DNA from: Pirellulales bacterium
Lineage (GTDB): Bacteria > Planctomycetota > Planctomycetia > Pirellulales > JACPPG01
DNA: 36,221 bases
Assembly (NCBI GenBank): GCA_036490175.1
Contig: DASXEJ010000180.1
Span: forward strand, 1 to 36,221
Reading direction: 5' to 3'
Shown: piece by piece, positions 19,101 through 27,500 of the stretch
How the letters are laid out: each line of letters opens with the position of its first letter
Numbering within the stretch: the stretch's first letter is position 1
The notes under the pieces: model-generated
What the model saw: only the letters and a program-made list of their open reading frames with translations
Databases searched by the model: none
Told to the model about the DNA's origin: nothing
Translations under genes and position numbers: made by a program

Positions 19101-19437
19101 ACGGTTGGGCCGCGTTGGTTCGCTCGAGGAGCTAGCCGACCTGAGCGCCGAATTGACCGATCGGTTCGGCCCCCATCCCGACCAGGTGGGCCGCCTGATG
19201 TCGCTGGTCGAGCTACGCTTGCTCGCCCAACGGTGGGCGATCGAGTCGTTTCATTTGGAGCCGGGCTTCATCGTGATGCGCTATCGAGACCGGTCGATCA
19301 TTGAACAATTAGCGTGCGCTGCGAAGGGGCGTCTCCGGGTGGTTGACGGGCTAAGTGCGTATCTGCCTATTAGGAAGGATCTTACGGATCCCGACGCGAT
19401 TTGTGCGGTCGCAAAATCACTGTTGCGATCCGGCTGA
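16192..19437 (+). CDS. mfd: Transcription-repair coupling factor Mfd
   Basis: A 1081-aa Mfd, close to the usual ~1150. It removes RNA polymerase stalled at lesions and recruits UvrA. The N-terminal ~500 residues are the UvrB-homology region (SRERLSNQ, ELPGEFSARGGILDIF, VRIEFFGDEVESIRRF). The RNA-polymerase-interacting domain follows (DYVVHLTHGIGRYLGL), then the translocase: Walker A GDVGYGKTE at 575-583, DEEQ at 676-679, TATPIPRTLHMS, and the TRG segment (ATTIIESGLDIPNANT, LHQLRGRVGR). The C-terminal TRCF domain is complete to the TGA. The ATG at 16192 has a GGAAAG site just upstream. Leading into it is the divergent NYN nuclease gene. Confidence 0.97.
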   Translation: MTDVATEIAAPGRLPDLAGYIEAAPGFADVTKSLQAGHGATLDGVWGSSCALVAAALAGHAPGPLVIVCAHPGDVDDFLDDLSLFSPLDPARFPSWESTGADQLLHDEVFGDRVRLLKQLTSASPAGLLPRLIVTSIQGLLQPVPSRERLSNQTRSIAVGDTIDVEAIARWLAEQGFHGTTAVELPGEFSARGGILDIFAPDWYEPVRIEFFGDEVESIRRFEVASQRSLAALDAVEVTILDPSIVEKEYFTSYLPSDAWFLLIEPAELDQEGRHYLSRLDRPQDFHALNMALKEVYRFPSVTASSIAVTSLETTCHLKIESVERFSGDITKVRQELDSVGTGQKVYVVCQTEAESRRLADVFGETRLASEQRLHFPIGRLREGFRLVADSIALVSGNELFHRADLTRPSRRRLGRVIDSFLELREGDYVVHLTHGIGRYLGLKLLEKEGQAEEHLEIEFHGGTKIYVPASKIDLVQKYVGGSKSRPTLAHIGGKSWVRQKEAAERAVVDLASDMLGLQAVRASQPGITFPEDSEWQQEFDASFPYTETPDQLVAIVAIKFDMRQPRPLDRLICGDVGYGKTELAMRAAFKAVDAGYQVAVLVPTTVLAEQHGRTFRARMAEFPFKIDVLSRFCSGKEEKRIVSGVADGSIDIVIGTHRLAQPDIRFENLGLLVIDEEQRFGVDVKERLKALRTTIDVLTMTATPIPRTLHMSLLGLRDISNLETPPADRLAIETRVARFDGDLIRHAVLRELNRGGQMFFVHNRINDIQNLATRLRQIVPEARIRIGHGQMAEGELEEVMLDFVDHKFDMLLATTIIESGLDIPNANTMFIDQADQYGLADLHQLRGRVGRYKHRAYCYLLLDPNKSLTSTAAKRLHAIEEFSDMGAGFAIAMRDLEIRGAGNILGTEQSGHITAVGYELYCELLEQAVRKLKKLPLRKILDVNIDLPGEAYIPRRYVPDMRLKIDLYRRLGRVGSLEELADLSAELTDRFGPHPDQVGRLMSLVELRLLAQRWAIESFHLEPGFIVMRYRDRSIIEQLACAAKGRLRVVDGLSAYLPIRKDLTDPDAICAVAKSLLRSG

Positions 19438-19452
19438 GGATTCCCCTATAAT
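19423..19452 (+). promoter_or_regulatory. Sigma70-like promoter for the parvulin gene
   Basis: TTGCGA (19423-19428) and a perfect TATAAT (19447-19452) at 18-base spacing. The -35 box lies inside the last codons of mfd and the -10 just after its stop, which would give the downstream foldase gene its own transcript with a leader of about 120 bases. Confidence 0.5.
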
Positions 19453-19580
19453 CCGCGGCCGCGCCCGGCGATTCTGCAATTCCGGCGCACTGCATTTCTG
19501 TCGTCTCATCAACATTTCACGTTTACCTGCGCAAGCACCGGCGGTGGTGCTGCGCGGATGCCACGGAAGGCGAGAGCCGC

Positions 19581-21008
19581 TTGTTGCGCTGCCACGACCA
19601 AACCACTGGGCAACTTCGATTGTCCGCCTGGGCCAGCCTGGCTGTGCTGGTCTGGATGGCCGTGGCTTCGTCGTTTGAGACGGCGTCGGCCCAGAATTTG
19701 ATGAATGGTGGTTCGCCGTTTCCGTTGCAGGGGATGCCAGCCCCTCTCAGGCCCAACAGCTATGTCATCCAAGGACCATCGAGCGTAAGCACGCCGACCC
19801 GGCCGTCGGGCTGGCCTGGCGCTCCGCCCGCCGCGGGAATTACGTCCGGATCACCGATCACCCAGGGAGGTACCGCGTCCGGCAAGACGTCGAATATCGA
19901 CAAGTCGATGCAGTTCGATTTGGTCGACTTGGACGGGGCCCGCCAGATCGCGCGGGTTGGGCCCGAGGTGATTCAGGACTACGAAGTGAGCACTTACGTC
20001 AACGAAGTGCTGGAGCACAACGCGTCCAAGATTCCGCCGAATCAACTAGAGACTGTTCGCAACAAACTCACGCGCGACCGACTGAATAACCTGATCGAGG
20101 TCAAACTGGCCTTGGTCGATGCGCAGCGCAAGGTGCCCCCCGAAGCCCTGCCGAAGATTATGCAAAGTCTCGAACAGGATTTCGAAGGGAAGGAAGTCAA
20201 GAAAAAGATCGCAGCCCTGAAGCTGAAGTCGCGCGCCGAGCTGGAGGCCAAAATGCGCGAGCGCGGCTCGTCGCTCGATCGAGAGCGGCAGGCTTTCGTC
20301 GAGCAGCAATTGGCCTTCGGCTGGATTGCGCAACAGACCAAGACCAAGCATGAAGCCACGCACGAAGACATGCTGGCCTACTATCTGCAGCATCTGGAAG
20401 ATTACTCGTTTAACGCCAAGGCCCGTTGGGAAGAAATACGGCTTCGCGTCGCCAACTTTCCTAGCCGCGAAGCGGCGCGGCGCGCCCTGGGCGATCTCGG
20501 CAATGCGATAATACACGGGGCGAACTTTGCCGAGTTGGCGCGCACCAAATCGCAAGGGCCAACCGCCGCGGACGGGGGCCAATACGATTGGACCACGCAA
20601 GGCAGCCTGGCCTCGGACCTGACCGACGAAGCCCTCTTTTCGTTGCCCATCGGACGAATGAGCCAGATCCTCGACGACGGCCGGAGCGCAACCGTCTCGA
20701 TCGTGCGCGTGCTCGAGCGCAAAGAAGCCGGCCGCGAGCCATTCACTGAGGTCCAGTCCGAGATTAAGGACAAGTTGGCCGTGGCCCACTCAGTAAAGGA
20801 CAAGATCAAGCTGCACGAGTACATGGAAAAGCTCCGCGCCGATACGCCCGTCTGGACCATCTACGACGAACAGCTCGCGCCCGACGCCGAGGCGAATGCG
20901 CAAAACCGTCCCCAGCAGAATGACGGAGGCCCGGTAAGCAGTACGACGATGCGCCCGGCCACGCCGAATGACGGAAAAACCAAGCCTGCCAATCCGTACC
21001 TGCGGTAA
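19581..21008 (+). CDS. Exported parvulin-type peptidyl-prolyl isomerase (SurA/PpiC-like)
   Basis: A 475-aa exported foldase-like protein. A hydrophobic segment (LAVLVWMAVASS, residues ~20-31) ending at an SAQ site is the signal peptide, followed by a Pro/Gly/Ser-rich linker. Residues ~120-270 form a helical SurA-like chaperone domain. The parvulin domain lies at ~280-390 (LRVANFPSREAARRAL, FAELARTKSQGPTAADGGQYDW, LPIGRMSQIL), with the GG-Y/W turn typical of rotamases. The C-terminal tail is Asn/Pro-rich. The likely start is TTG, with an AAGG site 10 bases upstream; no ATG fits the signal peptide. It should assist folding of exported proteins. Confidence 0.8.
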   Translation: MLRCHDQTTGQLRLSAWASLAVLVWMAVASSFETASAQNLMNGGSPFPLQGMPAPLRPNSYVIQGPSSVSTPTRPSGWPGAPPAAGITSGSPITQGGTASGKTSNIDKSMQFDLVDLDGARQIARVGPEVIQDYEVSTYVNEVLEHNASKIPPNQLETVRNKLTRDRLNNLIEVKLALVDAQRKVPPEALPKIMQSLEQDFEGKEVKKKIAALKLKSRAELEAKMRERGSSLDRERQAFVEQQLAFGWIAQQTKTKHEATHEDMLAYYLQHLEDYSFNAKARWEEIRLRVANFPSREAARRALGDLGNAIIHGANFAELARTKSQGPTAADGGQYDWTTQGSLASDLTDEALFSLPIGRMSQILDDGRSATVSIVRVLERKEAGREPFTEVQSEIKDKLAVAHSVKDKIKLHEYMEKLRADTPVWTIYDEQLAPDAEANAQNRPQQNDGGPVSSTTMRPATPNDGKTKPANPYLR

Positions 21009-21145
21009 GCAACCGCCTGCGAACATGGCGGCGCGAAAGCCGCTATTCTTACCGGCATGATCCCGGTTCAAAGTCACGTTGCGGTGTTGCATATCTTACG
21101 GACGCAACGGACACGAGCCGACCTCCTCCGTCGGATTTGCCAACG

Positions 21146-21688
21146 ATGAATGCCAACCTTCCCACGGGCCCTCGGCAAAACGTCGAGCTGAAGGCGCGGC
21201 TGGTCGACTTGCCTGGCGCACGAGCCTTGGCTGCCAGGCTATCTGGCGGCCCGCCGGAAATCATCGCCCAGGTTGATACGTATTTCGCCTGCGCCCATGG
21301 ACGATTGAAACTGCGCACGATTGTCGGGGACCACAGCGAACTCATCGCGTATGTTCGGACCGACGAAATCGCGCCGCGGGCGAGCCGCTACCGCATCATA
21401 CCCGTGCCCGACGCCGCGGCGCTCGGCGATGCACTATCGGCGGCATTAGGCGTCCTGGTGATTGTCGAGAAACGGCGCGAGATTTCTCTATACAACAATG
21501 TGCGGATTCATCTCGATCAGGTCCAAGGCCTGGGGACCTTTCTGGAATTCGAAGCCGTGCTGGAAGCGCACCAACCGCTGGCTGTGGGCGAGCTGCAGGT
21601 GCGCGAACTCGCCCGCCAATTCGGCCTGTTGCCCGAACATCTTGTCGGTGGGTCGTATAGCGACTTGCTTCTCGCCGCGCCATCTTAG
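21146..21688 (+). CDS. CYTH-domain protein (class IV adenylyl cyclase / triphosphatase-like)
   Basis: A 180-aa CYTH-fold protein. The N-terminal strand NVELKARL carries the ExK signature of the CyaB-type subgroup. Basic and acidic tunnel residues recur in RLKLRTI, ELIAYVRTDE, SRYRIIPV, VIVEKRREI and IHLDQVQGLGTFLEFEAVL, the last being the family's metal-binding glutamate strand. CYTH enzymes act on triphosphate groups (adenylyl cyclase, thiamine triphosphatase or polyphosphatase), and which applies here cannot be told from sequence. The ATG at 21146 is preferred to a TTG nine bases earlier. Confidence 0.8.
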   Translation: MNANLPTGPRQNVELKARLVDLPGARALAARLSGGPPEIIAQVDTYFACAHGRLKLRTIVGDHSELIAYVRTDEIAPRASRYRIIPVPDAAALGDALSAALGVLVIVEKRREISLYNNVRIHLDQVQGLGTFLEFEAVLEAHQPLAVGELQVRELARQFGLLPEHLVGGSYSDLLLAAPS

Positions 21689-21850
21689 CGCAGCGGACGC
21701 CACGCGCCCGGCAAAATCCGGCCGCAACTTTCGAAACGGCAAGCTTGTATTAGCCGTAGCGATACTGCGCGCAGCGAATTGTGGAACCGTCGTCGCGCCG
21801 TTAAACTGCAGTTTCCACTGCATTTGGCTACTGGCCTGGGAGTGTCGGGT

Positions 21851-23167
21851 ATGAGTTCCGTTATGAATGGCGACGCCGCGCCGGCGAAGACGGCGAAGCT
21901 GCGTTTGGGCGAAACTGAAATCGATGTGCCTGTCGTCGAAGGGACAGAGCACGAAAAGGCCATCGACATTTCGCACTTGCGGGCCGAAACGGGATACATC
22001 ACCCTGGACGAAGGTTATGTCAATACCGGCGCCACCACGAGCGCGATCACTTTCCTCGACGGCGAGAAGGGGATTCTGCGCTACCGTGGATACCCGATCG
22101 AAGTGTTGGCCAAGGAATGTCGGTTTCTCGAAACCAGCTACCTGTTGATCTACGGCGAGCTGCCGAATGCCGAGCAACTCGATACGTTCCGCAACAATCT
22201 GCGCCGTCATACGATGTTGCACGAGGACATGAAGTCCTTCTACAACGGCTTTCCGCGCGACGCGCATCCGATGGCGATTCTCAGTTCGGTGGTGGGCGCA
22301 CTCTCGACCTTTTACCAGGATTCGCTCGACCCGCGCGATCCGAAGCAAGTCGAGATTTCGGTATACCGCCTAATCGCCAAGCTGCCGACGATCGCGGCCT
22401 TCAGCTACAAGAAATCGATCGGCCAGCCGTTCGTCTATCCGCAGAACGACGTGGGCTACTGCGAGAATTTTCTGCGCATGATGTTCTCGGTGCCGAGCGA
22501 GCCTTACGAAGTAGACCCTGATTTTGTCGAGGCGCTCAATCTGCTGTTGATCGTCCATGCCGACCACGAGCAGAATTGCAGCACGTCGACGGTGCGGATG
22601 GTGGGCTCGAGCAACGCGAACTTGTTTGCGTCGATTTCGGCCGGCATCTGCGCCCTGTGGGGTCCGCTGCACGGCGGCGCCAATCAGGCCTGCATCGAGA
22701 TGCTGGAACAGATTCGCGCCTCGGGGACCGACGTGGGGCGTTACGTCGAAATGTCCAAGGACAAGAACAGCGGCGTCCGCCTGATGGGTTTTGGCCATCG
22801 CGTATACAAGAACTTCGATCCCCGCGCGACGATCATCAAAAGCGTTTGCGATCGCCTGCTGACCAAGACCAAGATCCAGGGATCGATCTTCGAGATTGCT
22901 CAGCACCTCGAGTCTGCCGCGCTTTCGGATTCGTACTTTATCGAGCGCAAGCTGTACCCCAACGTTGATTTCTATTCCGGCATCATCTACCGCGCCATGG
23001 GCATTCCGGTGCAGATGTTCACGGTGTTGTTTGCCATCGGTCGGCTGCCCGGCTGGATCGCGCACTGGATGGAGATGCACGCTTCGCCGACCAAGAAGAT
23101 TTGCCGTCCGCGGCAAATCTATACCGGTCCGCAGAAGCGAGAATTCGTGCCGCTGGAAAAGCGCTAA
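21851..23167 (+). CDS. gltA: Citrate synthase (type II-like)
   Basis: A 438-aa citrate synthase, the entry enzyme of the TCA cycle, condensing oxaloacetate with acetyl-CoA. The catalytic triad is complete: His274 (LHGGAN), His316 (GFGHRVYKN) and Asp373 (YPNVDFYSG). An N-terminal beta-rich extension (KLRLGETEIDVPVVEG) identifies the hexameric, Gram-negative-like type. The ATG at 21851 is supported by GGGAG 9 bases upstream; an upstream TTG at 21779 lacks support. A candidate terminator begins at the stop codon. Confidence 0.95.
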   Translation: MSSVMNGDAAPAKTAKLRLGETEIDVPVVEGTEHEKAIDISHLRAETGYITLDEGYVNTGATTSAITFLDGEKGILRYRGYPIEVLAKECRFLETSYLLIYGELPNAEQLDTFRNNLRRHTMLHEDMKSFYNGFPRDAHPMAILSSVVGALSTFYQDSLDPRDPKQVEISVYRLIAKLPTIAAFSYKKSIGQPFVYPQNDVGYCENFLRMMFSVPSEPYEVDPDFVEALNLLLIVHADHEQNCSTSTVRMVGSSNANLFASISAGICALWGPLHGGANQACIEMLEQIRASGTDVGRYVEMSKDKNSGVRLMGFGHRVYKNFDPRATIIKSVCDRLLTKTKIQGSIFEIAQHLESAALSDSYFIERKLYPNVDFYSGIIYRAMGIPVQMFTVLFAIGRLPGWIAHWMEMHASPTKKICRPRQIYTGPQKREFVPLEKR

Positions 23168-23225
23168 AAGCGCGGCTGCCTAGGCCTTCATCCGCATGCA
23201 GTGTTTAGCACCGCAGGCGCTTTTT
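23166..23225 (+). terminator. Possible intrinsic terminator after citrate synthase
   Basis: AAAAGCGC (23166-23173) pairs with GCGCTTTT (23217-23224), extended inward by CTGC/GCAG across a 2-base bulge. The stem ends in TTTTT. The 33-base loop is long, so confidence is moderate. Confidence 0.4.
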
Positions 23226-23502
23226 CTGGTCTCTACTTGCGCCGGATTTCTCGTGCCTGTGCGCTCTAGACAGGTCTGGCGACGCCCATTTTTGGGGGCT
23301 GCCGATCGCATGGCGGCCCGACTCTCTGCCTAACCGGCAAACTTTACCGCGCGCCAAACCTTGCCGGCGGCTTCGTCTGGCGAGCGAGGTCCGTCTGAAC
23401 CGATAGGAACATGTGGGCGAACCGTGCGGCGCGCCAATCGGTGGCCATCAACGCACGGCCCGAAACGTTGTCCCGCCAGCGTGTGGGAGCGAGGAGCGTG
23501 AC
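23168..23502. other. Intergenic region between citrate synthase and WD40 gene
   Basis: About 335 bases. The first 60 hold the terminator-like stem. The remainder has no recognised gene, repeat or RNA. Its 3' end carries the GAGGAG ribosome site (23491-23496) of the WD40 gene. Confidence 0.4.
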
Positions 23503-24537
23503 GTGAGTCGACCCAGCCGAATGTTCCTGTCGGCGATTACCGCCGTTCAATGCATCGCGTTTTCTTCCACGGCATTGCTGGCCGTGGAGTTGCAGGCGAC
23601 GCGCGTCATGCCAATGCGCGCCGCGGAAGGAACGAAAGGGCCACCGGTCTTGACGGCTGTCTCGCTCAGTCCCGACGGTCGCGAATTTGCCACCGGCGGC
23701 GACGATCACGTCGTGCGCGTCTGGAATCTCTCCGACGGATCGCTGCAACGAGAATTGCGCACGCATACCGATTGGGTGCGGGCCGTGGTCTATAACCCGC
23801 AGGGCAAAGTTCTGGCGTCGGCCGGCGATGATCATCGCATTCTGTTTTGGGACGCCGCGACCGGTAAGTTGTTGCGCGCTTTGCCCGCCGCAGCCCAAGT
23901 CATCTACTGCCTGGCTTTCAGCCAGGACGGCAAGGTATTGGCGGCCACCGGATTCGACAATAAGGTTCGTCTGTACGACGGCACCAGCGGCGATCCGCTG
24001 CGAGCTTTGACCGGCACCTGCCCCGATATTCGCGCAGTGGCCTTTTCGCCCGACGGTAAACACCTGGCGGCCGCCGGACGCGACGGCGTAGTGCGGATTT
24101 GGGACTACCAGACCGGCGCCGTCGTCCACGAAATCAAGGCCCACAAGCAGCGCGTGCGGGCCCTGGGCTTTTCCGTCGACGGGGCGCAGTTGGCTTCCGG
24201 CGGCGAAGATCGCTTTCTACGCATTTGGAATCCGGAAACGGGCACTGAGCTGCACGCCATTCCCAGCCGCCCCGGCAAGATTCACGCACTCGTCTACCTT
24301 GCGCCCGAAAAGCTCGTTACTGGCGCAAGCGACAATACGATTCGCATCTGGGATCTGAAGTCCGAAAAGGAAGAGTCGCGCCTGTTGGGACACACCGGCA
24401 GCGTTTCTTCGCTGGATTATCAGGCCCAGTCGGGAGTCCTCATCTCGGCCGGCTTCGATACGTCTGTTCGATTGTGGAACCCGCTTGCCGCGGACGACAA
24501 GGTCGTCGAAGAGAACCGCGGCCGCACTACGCGGTAG
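23503..24537 (+). CDS. Exported WD40-repeat protein
   Basis: A 344-aa protein with a GTG start set by GAGGAG six bases upstream; the open frame before it is not needed. The N-terminus (SRPSRMFLSAITAVQCIAFSS... to LLA) is signal-peptide-like. Seven WD40 blades follow, each with a G-D/H dipeptide and a terminal W-D/N (for example VVRVWNLSDG, RILFWDAATG, VVRIWDYQTG, FLRIWNPETG, TIRIWDLKSE, SVRLWNPLA), enough to close one propeller. It should serve as a protein-binding scaffold outside the cytoplasm. It lies 57 bases ahead of the giant surface protein and may be transcribed with it. Confidence 0.8.
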   Translation: MSRPSRMFLSAITAVQCIAFSSTALLAVELQATRVMPMRAAEGTKGPPVLTAVSLSPDGREFATGGDDHVVRVWNLSDGSLQRELRTHTDWVRAVVYNPQGKVLASAGDDHRILFWDAATGKLLRALPAAAQVIYCLAFSQDGKVLAATGFDNKVRLYDGTSGDPLRALTGTCPDIRAVAFSPDGKHLAAAGRDGVVRIWDYQTGAVVHEIKAHKQRVRALGFSVDGAQLASGGEDRFLRIWNPETGTELHAIPSRPGKIHALVYLAPEKLVTGASDNTIRIWDLKSEKEESRLLGHTGSVSSLDYQAQSGVLISAGFDTSVRLWNPLAADDKVVEENRGRTTR

Positions 24538-24594
24538 TCCACGTCCGACAATCCGACGCATCGCGCCGGCTCCACGCTCGCAAGGAGGTTGATC

Positions 24595-27500
24595 GTGGGT
24601 TTTTTCAGCAATGTCTTTCGTTTCGCGCGGCGCCGCTCAACCGCTGAATTGACTCTCGCGCCCAAGCGTAACACGCTGTATCGCCGCTGTCGGTTCGAGG
24701 AGATGGAAGAGCGCCGCCTGATGGCGGCCGATCTCCACATCGGCGTGGTCTATTACGACCCGGCCAGCGGCGAGGACAACGTTCCCAATACGTTTCAGGT
24801 GCAGTTCGACGGCGGTGCCAGCGGCACGCAGTTGACCCACCTGCAGATCAATACCGACAAGGCCCTGGATGGCCTAAGCAATGGCGACCCGTTCTTTAAC
24901 ACGACGGCCGGCAGCCCAGGCGTCTATGGATTTCATCCGTTCCAGGTCGTCTCGAGCGATGGCGTGCAGGTAACCAATGTCAACGTCGTTAACGGCGGCA
25001 CGACGCTCGACATGTCATTCTCGGGCTTTACAGCCGGCAAGACTCTTGTATTTACCATCGACGTCGACGAGTTGGGTCTTACGCCGCCCGCCAGCGCCGT
25101 CGTCGAAGGCGCGGAATTTGCCGGCTCGCATCTCACGGCTACTTTCCAGGCGCCGCACTACGAGGACTTCACCGGCACGAATACGTTCGTGGACGCTTTC
25201 GATCCGAAGTTTGCCGGCAGCGGACTGACGCTGCCCAAGGACAATTACGATCCGCCCAATCCCACGCCGTCGTCGGTGCTAACGGCCGGAGCGTTGGCCT
25301 CGGGGACACAGATCGCACTGCCCAGCAGCCTTAGTGGTTTTGTGTTTAACGATCTTAACCTGGACAACAAGCAAGAATCCGGCGAGCCGGGCATCGGTAA
25401 CGTCTTGTTGTCGCTGCAAAGTTGGAATGGCACGCAGTACGTTAATACTGGCCTGACAACCACAACCGATTCCAACGGCGCTTATCACTTCAACAATTTG
25501 CAGCCCGGCCAATATCGCGTCGTCGAGACGCAACCGAGCGGCTATTTCAGCGTGGGGGCCGCGGCAGGCACCGTAAGCGGTGTGACGGATGGCACAGTGA
25601 CCACGCCCGACATCATCAGTAGCGTCGTGCTGTTGGGTGGTGACAACAGTATTCAAAACGATTTTGCCGAGGCGCTGCCGTCGAAGATCAGCGGCTTCGT
25701 CTACTACGACCCGAACAACAACGGCATAAAAGATAGCGGCGAGCCCGGGATCCCGAACACAACGGTCGATTTGTACAACGCGCAGCTGCAAAAGGTGGCC
25801 ACGACGACGACCGATTCCACGGGCTACTACCAATTCTCGAATCTCATGCCGGGCAACTACACCGTTGAGGAGGAGCAGCCTGCCGGATATCTCGACGGCA
25901 AGGATAGCGTTGGCTCGGTCGGTGGCGTACTGGCGCCCCCCGACGGCATTTCGAACGTGGTGCTCCTGTCGGGCACGAATGGCGTGAACTACAACTTTGG
26001 TGAATTGTTGCCGGCCAGCATCTCGGGCATGGTACACGTCGATATGAACGGTGACTGTATCTATGAGCCGGGGGAACCGCTGCTGGCAGGCGTGACCATC
26101 CAGCTTTGGAATTCGTCGAACCAGGTCATCGGCACAACCACGACCGATCAGAACGGACAATACAAGTTCAGCAATTTGTCGCCGTTTGCCACTTACACGG
26201 TGCATGAAGTACAACCGGCCGGCTATTTCGAGTTCGGCGATACGGTCGGCTCGGTCGGCGGCACGCTGCAAGGTTTGGACACGATCGCGGGCGCCACGCT
26301 CGGGTCGGGCGTCAACGCCACGGATTACGACTTCTGCGTGCAAGCGCCGGCATCGATCTCGGGCATGATCCACGTCGATACCAATGGCGATTGCATCTAC
26401 GAGCCGGGCGAGCCGCTGTTGGCAGGCGTCACCGTGCAACTGCTCAATTCGTCGAACCAGGTGGTGGCGACCACGGTGACCGATGAAAACGGTCAGTATA
26501 AGTTCAGCAACTTGCAGCCCGGCACGTTCACCGTGCATGAAGTGCAGCCGACCGGCTACTTCGAGTTCGGCGATTCGGTGGGCTCGGCCGGCGGTACGCT
26601 GCAAGGGTTAGACACGATCGCAAGCGTGACGTTGGGATCGGGCGTGAATGGGACCGAGTACGATTTCTGCGTGCAGGCACCGGCCTCGATCTCGGGCATG
26701 ATTCACGTCGACACCAACGGCGATTGCATCTACGAGCCCGGCGAGCCGTTGTTGGCCGGTGTCACGGTGCAGTTGATCGATTCGTCGAACCAAATCGTGG
26801 CAACGACCGTCACAGACCAGAACGGCCAATACAAGTTCAGCAACCTGATGCCCGGCACATACTCGGTACACGAAGTGCAACCAAATGGCTACTTCGAGTT
26901 CGGCAATAGTGTCGGCTCGGCCGGCGGCGCGCTGCAAGGTCTCGATACCATCACGGGCGCCACGTTGGGCTCGGGAGTGAACGCCACCGACTACGATTTT
27001 TGCGTGCAGGCTCCGGCTTCGATCTCGGGCATGATTCACGTCGATACCAACGGTGACTGCATCTACGAGCCCGGCGAGCCGCTGTTGGCCGGCGTCACGG
27101 TGCAACTGCTCAATTCGTCGAACCAGGTGGTCGCCACCACGGTCACGGATCAGAACGGACAGTACAACTTCAGCAACTTGCAGCCCGGCACGTACACCGT
27201 ACACGAGGTGCAACCGACGGGTTACTTCGAGTTTGGCGATTCGGTGGGCTCGGTCGGCGGCACACTGCAGGGGCTAGACACCATCGCCAGCGTGACACTC
27301 GGTTCCGGTGTGAACGGCACCGATTACGATTTCTGCGTGCAGGCGCCAGCCTCGATCTCGGGCATGGTGCACGTCGATCTGAACGGCGACTGCATCTACG
27401 AGCCGGGCGAGCCGCTGCTGGCCGGCGTGACCATTCAGTTGCTCAATTCCTCGAACGATGTGGTCGCCACCACGGTGACCGATCAGAACGGGCAATACAA